21,742 bases of DNA, from the NCBI GenBank assembly GCA_964472785.1, contig CAYYMH010000066.1, positions 1 through 21,742 of the forward strand, given 5' to 3'. Below are positions 1-8,502 of the stretch, one piece after another; the stretch's first letter is position 1; every line of letters begins with the position of its first letter. Both the position numbers and the translations under genes were made by a program. Under the pieces are notes generated by a model, which was not told the origin of the DNA, did not search any database, and saw nothing but the letters and a program-made list of their open reading frames with translations. Origin of the DNA: CAYYMH01 sp964472785 (GTDB lineage Bacteria > Zhuqueibacterota > Zhuqueibacteria > Thermofontimicrobiales > Thermofontimicrobiaceae).

Positions 1-3
1 TAA

Positions 4-492
4 AACGAGATTTTTGGCAGAAAATTTGGGGAAATAAAGTTAGATATTACAGCAGAAGGAGAGAATCCTGGCGAATTAAAGATGGTCATGCGCACTGCCC
101 AGTATCACCATTCTAAAAAGTCTCTTGATAGCCGTCGAGCGTATTCATCCGTCAGTCAGGACGGTGGTAGAACCTGGTCAAAAGCCGTTATAGAACCTGC
201 CCTGTATAATACAACAGCGAAAGGATTTTTTGGGAAGGATTCAAAAGGCAGACATATCTATGTCTATAATGATGATGACAAAAGTGTTAGAAAAGGACTC
301 TATTATGTAACAAAAGAGCCAAACAAGGATTGGTCAAAACCAAAACTATTTTATTGGGATAACAATCGTAACAGTTATGCTACATTAATTGAAAAAGAAC
401 CTGGTTTTTTTCTATGTGTTTGGGATAGTTCGAATGAGCCGGATAGAAAGAGATCAGCAATAAGATTTGGCGTTCTAGACTTGAATAAATAG
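4..492 (+). pseudogene. C-terminal fragment of a BNR/sialidase-like enzyme
   Basis: This frame encodes the last third of a beta-propeller hydrolase of the sialidase (BNR repeat) type. From about base 46 it aligns along its length with the C-terminal part of the complete homologue at 6639-7865: both share PGELK-VMRTA, RAYSSVS-DGG-TW (an Asp box), HIYVYND and the NSY-TLIE / VWDS ending. The frame is closed by TAA at bases 1-3, and homology fades just downstream of that stop, so the N-terminal two thirds are not in frame here. The first ATG codons (82, 88) lie inside the conserved part and are unlikely to be real starts. I read it as a truncated or frameshifted gene whose upstream part is outside the window. 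If the upstream sequence proves to be in another frame, a frameshift is the cause. Confidence 0.7.
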
Positions 493-518
493 TAATACAT
501 TATATGGGAGATTGGGAT

Positions 519-1337
519 ATGACCGGTAAAAAATTAAGAGAGTCATTAAAAAACGGGAACAGGGTCTATGGTACATTGATCGTGAGTACTTCCCCAAAAT
601 GGATTGACATAATAGACAAACTTAACCTGGATTTTGTATTTATTGACACTGAACATATTGCTATCGATAGGCATCAGCTTTCATGGATGTGTCACGCTTA
701 TGCAGGAAAGGGCGTAGTGCCGGTGGTCCGAATCCCTTCTCCCAATCCTTATGAAGCAAGCATGGTTTTGGATGGTGGTGCAAAAGGAGTCGTTGCACCT
801 TATGTGGAATCAGTGAATGAGGTACAGCAGCTTGTAGGTGCTGTTAAAGCAAAGCCACTTAAGGGACTAAAATTGAGTAATTATTTAGATGGTACGAAGG
901 ATTTTGAATCTGAGTTAGCAAAATACATAGAGATGAATAACGAAAATCATGTGCTCATAATAAATATTGAAAGTCAACCGGCAATTGACAGAATTGATGA
1001 AATCGTAAAGGTTCCTGGTCTTGATGCTGTACTGATTGGTCCACACGATTTGACCTGTAACCTTGGTATTCCTGAACAGTATCACCATCCAAAATTTGAA
1101 GCCGCAGTTGAAACAATTGTTACCGCGGCAAGAAAAGCAAATATTGGAGCAGGAATTCATGCTTTTTTTGTTGAGAATATTGAAATGGAATTAGAATGGG
1201 CTAATATGGGAGTAAATCTTATTCTACATAGCGGCGATATTAATCGCTTTGCACAAGTTATGAGCAATGACATTAGTAGATTAAGAGCAGCTTTGAATGA
1301 TGAAGTTAAACGCTCTCAGACGACGATAAATATATGA
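519..1337 (+). CDS. HpcH/HpaI-type class II 2-keto-3-deoxy-sugar-acid aldolase
   Basis: A 272-residue cytoplasmic aldolase of the HpcH/HpaI family (relatives: HpaI, GarL, RhmA). These cleave 2-keto-3-deoxy acids into pyruvate and an aldehyde using a divalent metal. Visible family landmarks in order: DFVFIDTEH (catalytic His in TEH), VVRIPS (substrate Arg), a GAKGVVAPYV strand, IINIESQPA (metal-binding Glu), and the LIGPHDL block (metal-binding Asp). Length is normal. The upstream ATG at 504 is in frame, but GGGAG at 506-510 sits 8 bases before ATG 519, so 519 is the better start. The gene begins 26 bases after the sialidase fragment and is followed by the FG-GAP lipoprotein. In a sulfated-glycan locus a keto-deoxy-rhamnonate or keto-deoxy-hexuronate substrate would fit, but the exact substrate cannot be read from sequence. 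Confidence 0.88.
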   Translation: MTGKKLRESLKNGNRVYGTLIVSTSPKWIDIIDKLNLDFVFIDTEHIAIDRHQLSWMCHAYAGKGVVPVVRIPSPNPYEASMVLDGGAKGVVAPYVESVNEVQQLVGAVKAKPLKGLKLSNYLDGTKDFESELAKYIEMNNENHVLIINIESQPAIDRIDEIVKVPGLDAVLIGPHDLTCNLGIPEQYHHPKFEAAVETIVTAARKANIGAGIHAFFVENIEMELEWANMGVNLILHSGDINRFAQVMSNDISRLRAALNDEVKRSQTTINI

Positions 1338-1425
1338 TATATGAAAGAAATGAAAGCGAGAATAGTAAATCCCTATCTTAATTCGATCGAGGAAATATTG
1401 TTGGACTTTGAAAGGTTTAATAAAT

Positions 1426-3423
1426 ATGAATATGAAGAAGTTCATCAGACCAATATTTTATTTAGCGGCTCTTACCGTTTTAGCAGTTGTGTGGGCATGT
1501 TCACATCAAGATCAAAATCCACAGTTGGTTAATGTTAATAATCCAGGGTTGACTGTTGATCTGGGTGTGGGATTATGGGCCTGGCCTTTGCCCATGGATT
1601 ATGACCTTGATGGTGACAATGATCTGCTTGTATCTTGTCCGGATACTCCATTCAATGGGTTGTATTTTTTTGAAAATGCGTCCGGGATTCATGACAAAAT
1701 GCCTATCTTTAAACAACCCATCAGGATAGGCCCCGGCGAGAAGAATCTTCAGTCTTGCTTTGTTAATGGTGAGTCCAGAGTTCTGGGGCAGGGAGTGGAA
1801 TACCAAAATTTCAGGGATTCTATCTTATCTGACCCGATGGTCATCTTTCCAAAAGATAATCTTGAGAAGAGACATGCCAGGATCAGATTCAGCCAATGGA
1901 AATTTGTGGATTACGAAAATGACGGAGACCTGGATCTCATCGCAGGTATTGATGACTGGGGAGATTATGGTTGGGATGATGCTTATGATAGCACCGGAAG
2001 ATGGATGAAAGGTCCATTGCATGGCTATGTATATCTTATCGAAAATCAGGATGGGATTTACACAAACATGGGGAAGCTAAACGCCGGAGGAAAACCTATC
2101 GATGTTTATGGCGCTCCTTCACCCAATATGGAAGATTTTGATGGAGACGGCGACCTCGACTTGATCTGCGGTGAATTTCTGGATCGGCTTACATGGTTTG
2201 AGAATGTGGGCAGCCGGGGTAAACCAGAGTTTGCTACGGGTAGATTTCTAAAAAATGAGAGCGGAATTATTAAGATGGATCTTGAAATGATTATACCTGT
2301 GGCTATTGACTGGGATAAGGATGGAGATTGTGACCTCGTGGTTGGTGATGAGGATGGTCGTGTGGCTTTTGTTGAAAACACTGGAGCAGTTGAAGATAAT
2401 ATGCCGGTGTTTAAATGTCCGGTTTATTTTCAGCAGCAGCCAGGATTATTGAAGTTCGGAGCCCTGGCGACACCATTCAGCATTGATTGGGATAGTGACG
2501 GAGATGAAGACCTGATTTGCGGCAATACAGCCGGTCATATCGCTTTTATCGAAAACCTGGACGGAAAGGATGCTCCCAAATGGAATATACCTGTTTTGCT
2601 TGAAGCAGGAGGAAAGCCAATCCGGATCATGGCAGGTGAAAACGGTTCCATACAAGGGCCTGCCGAAAAGAAATGGGGGTATGCTACTGTGACCGCAGCA
2701 GATTGGGATCATGATGGACTTAAAGACATTATCGTCAATTCAATTTGGGGTAAAGTGGTATGGTTTAAAAATATTGGAACCCAAAATGCTCCTGCCCTGG
2801 CTCCGATGCAACCTGTTCTTGTCGATTGGCAGGGAGAAATTCCAAAACCACAATGGAACTGGTGGAATCCGGATGACATGCAATTGGTAACACAATGGCG
2901 GACAACTCCTTTCGCCATCGACTGGAATCAGGATGGGCTGACCGATCTGATCATGTTAGATCATGAGGGTTACTTAACGTATTTTGAGCGATTTGAAAGA
3001 GGTGGGAGATATCTGCTGAAACCGGGACAGCATATCTTCCACAGTATAGCCAATTCCGTATTTGACAACAAAAATAACGTGATTGTATCAAGCGGTGGAG
3101 TTCTCAGATTAAATAACCAAGAGGCTGGAAAAAGCGGCAGACGTAAGTTATGTTTTGCTGATTGGGATCGGGATGGAGATCTGGATCTCCTAATAAACAG
3201 TGAGAATATTGCCTGGTTCGAAAATATCGGAGCTGAAAACGAAAAGGTGCTGTTGAAATACAATGGAAATCTTTTTCAAACAAAGCTTGCCGGACATACA
3301 ACATCCCCAACAACAGTGGACTGGAACAAGGATGGCATCCCCGATCTCTTGATAGGAGCCGAGGATGGACATTTTTATTATTATAGAAATCATATTAAAA
3401 AAGCCTTTCTGAAAAATGAATGA
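1426..3423 (+). CDS. FG-GAP/VCBS-repeat lipoprotein
   Basis: A 665-residue exported protein made almost wholly of FG-GAP/VCBS repeats. At least nine calcium-loop motifs of the D-x-D/N-x-D-G-x-x-D type are visible, e.g. DYDLDGDND, DFDGDGDLD, DWDKDGDCD, DWDSDGDED, DWDRDGDLD and DWNKDGIPD, each followed by a hydrophobic strand and usually an aromatic-ENxG turn (WFENVGS, AFVENTG, WFENIGA). This indicates a seven- or more-bladed calcium-stabilised beta-propeller. The N-terminus MNMKKFIRPIFYLAALTVL ends in VWAC, a lipobox-like site, so it is probably a lipoprotein. A frame-compatible TTG exists at 1408, but AAAGG at 1411-1415 favours ATG 1426 (or 1432). No catalytic motif is recognised. It may bind glycan at the cell surface, or be an unassigned enzyme of propeller fold. 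Its position between aldolase and symporter suggests co-transcription. Confidence 0.85.
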   Translation: MNMKKFIRPIFYLAALTVLAVVWACSHQDQNPQLVNVNNPGLTVDLGVGLWAWPLPMDYDLDGDNDLLVSCPDTPFNGLYFFENASGIHDKMPIFKQPIRIGPGEKNLQSCFVNGESRVLGQGVEYQNFRDSILSDPMVIFPKDNLEKRHARIRFSQWKFVDYENDGDLDLIAGIDDWGDYGWDDAYDSTGRWMKGPLHGYVYLIENQDGIYTNMGKLNAGGKPIDVYGAPSPNMEDFDGDGDLDLICGEFLDRLTWFENVGSRGKPEFATGRFLKNESGIIKMDLEMIIPVAIDWDKDGDCDLVVGDEDGRVAFVENTGAVEDNMPVFKCPVYFQQQPGLLKFGALATPFSIDWDSDGDEDLICGNTAGHIAFIENLDGKDAPKWNIPVLLEAGGKPIRIMAGENGSIQGPAEKKWGYATVTAADWDHDGLKDIIVNSIWGKVVWFKNIGTQNAPALAPMQPVLVDWQGEIPKPQWNWWNPDDMQLVTQWRTTPFAIDWNQDGLTDLIMLDHEGYLTYFERFERGGRYLLKPGQHIFHSIANSVFDNKNNVIVSSGGVLRLNNQEAGKSGRRKLCFADWDRDGDLDLLINSENIAWFENIGAENEKVLLKYNGNLFQTKLAGHTTSPTTVDWNKDGIPDLLIGAEDGHFYYYRNHIKKAFLKNE

Positions 3424-3463
3424 AAAGACAAAATGAACGTGTACTTAAAATTCTAAAATAACC

Positions 3464-4945
3464 ATGCACACAATAGACTACGTCATCTTTTTTCTATATC
3501 TGACAGGTGTAACGATTTTTGGAGCAACCTTCTACAGGAAATCCAAAACCAGTTCACAATTTACTTTAGGGAATAGGAATATTCCTTCATGGGTTGTTGC
3601 CATGTCAATATTTGCTACCTATGTCAGTTGTATTTCATACCTGGCATTACCAGGTAGCGCATTCATGTCAAATTGGAATGCGTATGTTTTCAGCCTTTCC
3701 ATTCCGGTTGCTGCCTTTGCCGCAGTTAAATTCTTTGTACCGCTGTACCGGAGGGTAAACAGCCCATCAGCGTATTCCTACCTAGAACAACGCTTTGGTA
3801 TCTGGGCCAGAATTTATGCTTCGACCAGCTATTTTTTAACACAATTGATGCGTATCGGCACCATCTTGTACCTTCTTTCACTCACCGTTCATACAATTTT
3901 TGGATGGGATATTGTAGTCGTTATTATTATCACTGGATTGGTGGTGTTGGTTTATTCAATGTTGGGCGGATTACAGGCTGTAGTTTGGACCGATGCCATA
4001 CAGGGACTGATCCTGATCACAGGTGCACTGGTTTCGGCGATCTTCATCCTTCTCAAAATGCCTGACGGACCCATGCAGATGTTTAAAATCGCTACAGAAT
4101 ATGACAAATTCAGTCTGGGCAGTTTCGGCTTGGATTTGTCTAAATCAACTTTTTGGGTTGTCCTGGTATATGGGATTTTCATAAATCTCCAAAATTTCGG
4201 AATCGACCAGAATTATGTACAGCGTTACATCGCTTCACGGTCTGATGAAGAGGCAAAAAAAGCGGCTTTCAGTGGTGGGATGTTATACATACCGGTATCC
4301 CTTTTGTTCTTTTTCATCGGAACAGCACTGTTTGCTTTCTATCAATCGGGTGCAGCTCAATTGCCCGTTGAATTGGAAGTTGCTTCAAAAAGTGATGGGA
4401 TTTTTCCGTATTTTATAGTCAAGGAATTGCCTGTCGGGATCACTGGTCTGCTGATATCATCCATATTCGCGGCAGGAATGAGCACAATTTCAACCAGTTA
4501 CAATAGTTCAGCAACCATCATCTTAACTGACTATTATCAACGTTTCATTAAGAAAACGGCTTCCGATAAACAAGCTATGAAGGTATTGTACACATCGTCC
4601 CTGATAATTAGCGCTTGTGGTATTCTGATAGCGATAGTCATGATCAACGTCAAAAGCGTCCTCGATACCTGGTGGCAATTGGCTTCGGTTTTTAGTGGCG
4701 GAATGCTGGGATTGTTTCTGCTGGGCATCACTACAAAACAAAAAAATACGATCGGTGCCATTTTAGGCGTTATTACTGGATTAGCGGTGATTTTCTGGTT
4801 GACGGTATCGAAATTTACAGTTGGGCAGGGCGCATTTGCCAACAGGTTTCATACGTATTTGACGATTGTTTTTGGAACCTCTGTCATCTTTCTGGTTGGT
4901 TTTCTTTTTACGTTGTTTAAAAGAACAGGGCGGAGCAAAATGTAA
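3464..4945 (+). CDS. Sodium:solute symporter (SSS family), probable sugar/sugar-acid importer
   Basis: A 493-residue inner-membrane protein with about 13 hydrophobic segments, the usual length and layout of the SSS (SLC5-like) family. It begins IDYVIFFLYLTGVTIFG, followed by the FTLGNRNIP-W segment and the SIFATYVSCISYLALPG stretch. The latter is the unwound first core helix that lines the sodium and substrate sites. YSMLGGLQAVVWTDAIQG and GLLISSIFAAGMSTISTSYNSSATI (written here in parts: GLLISSIFAAG, MSTISTSYNSS) are further family hallmarks. It starts 40 bases after the FG-GAP gene, with no strong ribosome site. By family and context it probably takes up the monosaccharide or acidic sugar released outside the cell; the substrate is inferred. 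Confidence 0.9.
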   Translation: MHTIDYVIFFLYLTGVTIFGATFYRKSKTSSQFTLGNRNIPSWVVAMSIFATYVSCISYLALPGSAFMSNWNAYVFSLSIPVAAFAAVKFFVPLYRRVNSPSAYSYLEQRFGIWARIYASTSYFLTQLMRIGTILYLLSLTVHTIFGWDIVVVIIITGLVVLVYSMLGGLQAVVWTDAIQGLILITGALVSAIFILLKMPDGPMQMFKIATEYDKFSLGSFGLDLSKSTFWVVLVYGIFINLQNFGIDQNYVQRYIASRSDEEAKKAAFSGGMLYIPVSLLFFFIGTALFAFYQSGAAQLPVELEVASKSDGIFPYFIVKELPVGITGLLISSIFAAGMSTISTSYNSSATIILTDYYQRFIKKTASDKQAMKVLYTSSLIISACGILIAIVMINVKSVLDTWWQLASVFSGGMLGLFLLGITTKQKNTIGAILGVITGLAVIFWLTVSKFTVGQGAFANRFHTYLTIVFGTSVIFLVGFLFTLFKRTGRSKM

Positions 4946-5074
4946 TCAAGATTCATTTAAGTCCTGAATTGACTATGATGATTTCATAACAAAAAAGCAC
5001 TAAATAATTTGTAAAATTATAAGTTATGAAACTGATTATCAAGGTTTTTTAAATTATTTAAGGAGTCTGATATT

Positions 5075-6568
5075 ATGAAAAGAAGAGATTTCCTTCGTTC
5101 AGCAGGCGTTGGTCTGCTTGCGACTTCGTTCGATGGCATTTCAATTTTTAATGAAAATAGTCAGGTACGGGCATCCGCAGCTAAAAAAAAGAATGTATTA
5201 TTTATCGCTGTCGATGATTTGCGCCCGACATTGGGTTGTTATGGAGATAAAACTGCGATAACACCAAATATCGATAAAATAGCATCCAAAGGAATTGTTT
5301 TTAACCGTGCCTATTGTCAAGAAGCAGTTTGTAATCCTTCAAGATCTTCCTTGTTAACAGGTCGGCGACCTGATACAACAAAAGTATGGGACAACAGGAC
5401 TCATTTCAGGGAAAATATTCCGGATGTAACTACCTTGCCACAATATTTCAAGAATCATGGTTATCATGTTCAATCAGTTGGGAAAATTTATCATGATCCG
5501 AGATGGGCACAGGATCCTGAATCCTGGTCTGTGCCTGGTAGCTTGGCAGTTACAAGCGAATGTGGTGGGAAATATCTTCTCGATAAGAATGCCCGTACCG
5601 TGAAAAGTTGGAAAGGCGAATCAACAGAGTGTTTCGAAGTTTCTGATTACGCATATATAGATGGACGCGTTGCAGATGCTGCTCTTGATATTATCATGGA
5701 CATTCGGAAAAAGCCATTTTTTCTGGCAGTCGGCTTTCGAAGACCACATTTGCCTTTTTGTGCTCCGAAAAAATATTGGGACCTTTATGACAGGGAAAAA
5801 ATAGCACCGCCTGCAAATCCTGATGCACCAAAAGATGTACCCGAACTTGCTTTACACAATTGGCGAGAGCTGCGGGGCTACACCGATATACCAAATGAAG
5901 GTCCTCTCACACCTGAAAAAATTGCAGAATTGCGTCATGGTTACTACGCAGCCACAAGTTACATTGATGCGCTTATCGGAAAGATAACTAAACTGCTTGA
6001 GAAAATTGGGCTGTTAGATAATACTTTAATAATCCTTTGGGGAGACCATGGTTACCATCTTGGTGAACATGATCTATGGTGCAAAATAACAAACTTTGAA
6101 TATGATACGCGGGTACCATTGATCTTAGCTGATCCTGGTCAGAAAAATAAAGGAATCGAGACGGATGCTCTGGTTGAGTTTGTTGATATTTATCCGACAC
6201 TTGCTGATCTCTGTGATCTTCCACAGGCTGATGGATTAGAAGGTATAAGCATGCGACCTTTGATTAATGAACCCAATAGAATGTGGAAAAAAGCAGCCTT
6301 TAGTCAGTTTCCGCGCCCCATTTATACAAAAGAAGAACTGAAATATATGGGTTATTCAATCAGGACTGACAAATATCGATATACAGAATGGAGAGAAATA
6401 AAAACAAAAAAAGTATATGCCAGAGAGTTGTATTCGCATATTAAAAATTCAATGGAAACAGAAAATTTAGCAGAATTACCTGAATATAAAAATATAGTCA
6501 AAGAAATGGCGACAATGCTGAAGAAAGGATGGCGAGAAGCCTTGCCGGTTGGTTTAAATGATAATTAA
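5075..6568 (+). CDS. Tat-exported sulfatase, iduronate-2-sulfatase-like (S1 family)
   Basis: A 497-residue type I sulfatase that hydrolyses sulfate esters. The formylglycine site is C86 in CNPSRSSLLTGR, matching the CxPSR maturation signature. Metal ligands are visible as D47-D48 (VDDLRP) and D324-H325 in GDHGYHLGEHDLW. The PTLGCYG, GKIYHD and GFRRPHLPF blocks resemble the iduronate-2-sulfatase-like branch. The N-terminus MKRRDFLRSAGVGLL is a Tat-type signal (RRDFL), consistent with Cys-to-formylglycine modification in the cytoplasm before folded export. AAGGAG at 5060-5065 is 9 bases before the ATG, fixing the start. A 129-base gap precedes it, so it may have its own promoter, though I see no convincing one. 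The natural substrate (uronate- or hexose-sulfate) is not determinable. Confidence 0.92.
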   Translation: MKRRDFLRSAGVGLLATSFDGISIFNENSQVRASAAKKKNVLFIAVDDLRPTLGCYGDKTAITPNIDKIASKGIVFNRAYCQEAVCNPSRSSLLTGRRPDTTKVWDNRTHFRENIPDVTTLPQYFKNHGYHVQSVGKIYHDPRWAQDPESWSVPGSLAVTSECGGKYLLDKNARTVKSWKGESTECFEVSDYAYIDGRVADAALDIIMDIRKKPFFLAVGFRRPHLPFCAPKKYWDLYDREKIAPPANPDAPKDVPELALHNWRELRGYTDIPNEGPLTPEKIAELRHGYYAATSYIDALIGKITKLLEKIGLLDNTLIILWGDHGYHLGEHDLWCKITNFEYDTRVPLILADPGQKNKGIETDALVEFVDIYPTLADLCDLPQADGLEGISMRPLINEPNRMWKKAAFSQFPRPIYTKEELKYMGYSIRTDKYRYTEWREIKTKKVYARELYSHIKNSMETENLAELPEYKNIVKEMATMLKKGWREALPVGLNDN

Positions 6569-6638
6569 AAAATCAGAACTTGCTATATATTAGTAGACAT
6601 TTAGTTAATCACATATTACATTAATATGAGAGGAAAAC

Positions 6639-7865
6639 ATGAAGCTAAAAACAAAGTATCAATGGGAACTCACCGCTATAGTTGCAATGCTTATTGTTAT
6701 GTTCAGTTCACACGCATGGACCAAACCCTTAAGCCCGGAAGCTCGTTTTGTCCAGGGCGGGGACTATAAAGGAGACGTCACTGATATCCGGGTCGTCCGG
6801 CACGTCGAATCGAACCCATATGCATGGCGAGTTTGGCAACCCTTCATCGCGCAGTGGAAGAAAAAGCATCTTGTAGTGACATTTGCTGCTATGCTCAATG
6901 GAAAAAAGGATATGGGTGATATCCTGGCTAGCGTTTCCAAAGACGACGGTGACACCTGGGGGGAACCTGTAGTTATCTTTGACCATAGCCGGCGGCATGG
7001 CGCAATCCAATTTGCCTACGCCAACTCGGTTTTATTCAAACCAAGGGACCAGGATGTACTTTGGTGTTTTGCCATGCGATGCCCCATCACGTACAGGAAT
7101 AGTGAAGATTCTGAACTCGTCGGTGCATTCAGCGCAGATGGAGGGTACACGTGGACGCCTGTGGAGCTGGCTGTGAGTTACGCAGGTCCGCTCATCCTTA
7201 ACGCTGGCGTGCAACCGACGGAGATCCAGGGCAAGCAACGTTTTTTGCTGCCCGCTCATCGAAACTCCCTGCAGAAGGATCCGCTTGGTTCACGTGATCA
7301 TCTCATCCTGAGCAGCAGCAGTTTGCTGGAGTGGAAGCTCGAAGCGTTTATACCTCAACCAATAAGCGGACCAGTCTTCCTTCATGAGGGCAATATCGCC
7401 CCAGGTGATGCTCCTGGTGAATTGAAGATCGTGATGCGTACTGCCAACTACGAAAAGACAGCCCTCACCACGGATCCACCGCGTGCCTATTCCAGCGTCA
7501 GTAGAGATGGGGGGCACACCTGGAGCCCAGCACAGCCGGAGCCGAAACTGCACAACGCAAAGGCCAAAAGCTTTTTCGGCCGTGCGTCGGATGGTACTCA
7601 CATTTATGTCTATAACGACGGACCCGCGCAGCGGGATATCACGCCGGAATTCCCGCATGGCGGCAGAATGTCCCTGCGATACAAGATTAAACCGGATGGA
7701 GGGAAATGGAGTGAAGAAAAAACTTTCTTCGACGCCGGAATCAAGAATTCGTATCCGACACTGATCGAAGTGAGTCCCGGCGATTTCCGCGCCGTCTGGG
7801 ACAGCGGCACTACCAATCGACCCAGAACCCATATCCACTTCGGGAAATTACGGATTACGCCCTAA
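6639..7865 (+). CDS. Secreted BNR-repeat sialidase-like glycosidase
   Basis: A 408-residue exported beta-propeller enzyme. A Sec-type signal (hydrophobic LTAIVAMLIVMFSSHAW, cleavage near residue 28) is followed by three Asp boxes of the S-x-D-x-G-x-T-W type: SKDDGDTW (100-107), SADGGYTW (165-172) and SRDGGHTW (288-295). This is the signature of BNR/sialidase-fold proteins. Genes of this family are widely labelled exo-alpha-sialidase, but many in sulfated-glycan loci may act on other sugars, so the substrate is open. GAGAGG at 6629-6634 precedes the ATG. It is clearly paralogous to the fragment at 4-492. Base composition stands out: I count 60% G+C at 7201-7260 versus 32% at 9181-9240 in the next sulfatase, which suggests a more recent arrival than its neighbours. 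Confidence 0.85.
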   Translation: MKLKTKYQWELTAIVAMLIVMFSSHAWTKPLSPEARFVQGGDYKGDVTDIRVVRHVESNPYAWRVWQPFIAQWKKKHLVVTFAAMLNGKKDMGDILASVSKDDGDTWGEPVVIFDHSRRHGAIQFAYANSVLFKPRDQDVLWCFAMRCPITYRNSEDSELVGAFSADGGYTWTPVELAVSYAGPLILNAGVQPTEIQGKQRFLLPAHRNSLQKDPLGSRDHLILSSSSLLEWKLEAFIPQPISGPVFLHEGNIAPGDAPGELKIVMRTANYEKTALTTDPPRAYSSVSRDGGHTWSPAQPEPKLHNAKAKSFFGRASDGTHIYVYNDGPAQRDITPEFPHGGRMSLRYKIKPDGGKWSEEKTFFDAGIKNSYPTLIEVSPGDFRAVWDSGTTNRPRTHIHFGKLRITP

Positions 7866-7929
7866 TTGCAGTGACTCCTTGATAATCCCTGATCGCGCTG
7901 GAAATGCGTTTCTGCACGCTGATTGTTAA

Positions 7930-8178
7930 TCCCTTACTACCGTCGGCCGTTGTGGTCGGCGGTGTGGCGTGGAATTGATCGAACAAGAGATGATGAAAAA
8001 CCACCCATGGAAACTGTACAATATTGATGAAGACCGTACTGAACTCAAGGATTTGTCCAAGGAATATCCACATCTTGTGAAATCATTAGCGAAGAAATGG
8101 GAACACTGAGCTTCGGAAAACAATGTAATCCCATTTCCAGATGCTTATGGAGCAAGCTATGTTAAGCCGCCTAAATAA
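7930..8178 (+). pseudogene. Relic of an arylsulfatase C-terminus with in-frame TGA
   Basis: From about base 7981 the frame reads like the tail of an S1 arylsulfatase: PWKLYNIDEDRTELKDLSKE, then YPHLVKSLAKKWEH, then TGA at 8107-8109, and on in the same frame ASENNVIPFPDAYGASYV with a stop at 8176-8178. Arylsulfatases commonly have WELYDM-x-x-DRTEL-DLA followed by KW-x-x-WA, so the TGA sits exactly where a Trp (TGG) is expected. There is no catalytic domain; the open frame only begins after a stop at 7927-7929, and bases 7930-7980 do not look like sulfatase. I read it as a decayed 3' end left by a deletion or recombination, not as an expressed gene. Confidence 0.75.
7940..7962. repeat. GC-rich stem-loop at a composition boundary
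   Basis: CCGTCGGCC (7940-7948) pairs with GGTCGGCGG (7954-7962) around a GTTGT loop: nine pairs including two G-T. No T tract follows, so it is not a standard terminator. It lies between the end of the GC-rich sialidase gene and the AT-rich sulfatase relic and may mark a junction of imported DNA or be a REP-like palindrome. Confidence 0.5.
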
Positions 8179-8197
8179 TTCTTATACAGAGTGATGC

Positions 8198-8494
8198 GTG
8201 GTCAGTGTGTATCTTAAATCAGGCATTCAATATTATAATCAAAATTCATGTGACTATGATAAATTATTGGATGGTATAGGTATCAGGTTTGTGAAGCTCG
8301 AGGACAACAGTATAATGACATTGGTCGAAGGAAAAATTCGCATATCGGGAGATGGTGGTAAAGCATGGTATGAGCCAGTATTGATGTGTGATAAACTAGG
8401 ACCGTGCCATTCGCAAAACGGTTTGCCCATCTATACTCATGACGGAGTAGTCATCCTTGTTTGTAAAAATAGCGAATATATGTTGAAATTCTAG
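8198..8494 (+). pseudogene. Short sialidase/BNR-like fragment
   Basis: A 98-codon frame starting at GTG 8198. It contains one Asp-box-like motif, ISGDGGKAWYEP (compare SKDDGDTWGEP in the gene at 6639), within strands typical of a propeller blade (GIRFVKLEDNSIMTLVEGKI; GLPIYTHDGVVILVC). A full enzyme of this type is around 400 residues, so only one or two blades remain, with no signal peptide and no catalytic set. It ends 8 bases before the next sulfatase start and follows directly on the sulfatase relic. Most likely an internal remnant of a third sialidase-like gene. It is possible, though unlikely, that it is a small expressed protein. Confidence 0.5.
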
Positions 8495-8502
8495 GGAGAA
8501 AA

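Noticed and set aside
1341..1532. 63-codon frame overlapping the FG-GAP lipoprotein start
   Set aside because: It lacks a ribosome site and family signal, and its end runs into the lipoprotein signal sequence in another frame; the lipoprotein frame is clearly the coding one.
7290..7838. 182-codon minus-strand frame inside the sialidase-like gene
   Set aside because: It is a mirror frame in GC-rich DNA. The + strand has a signal peptide and three Asp boxes.
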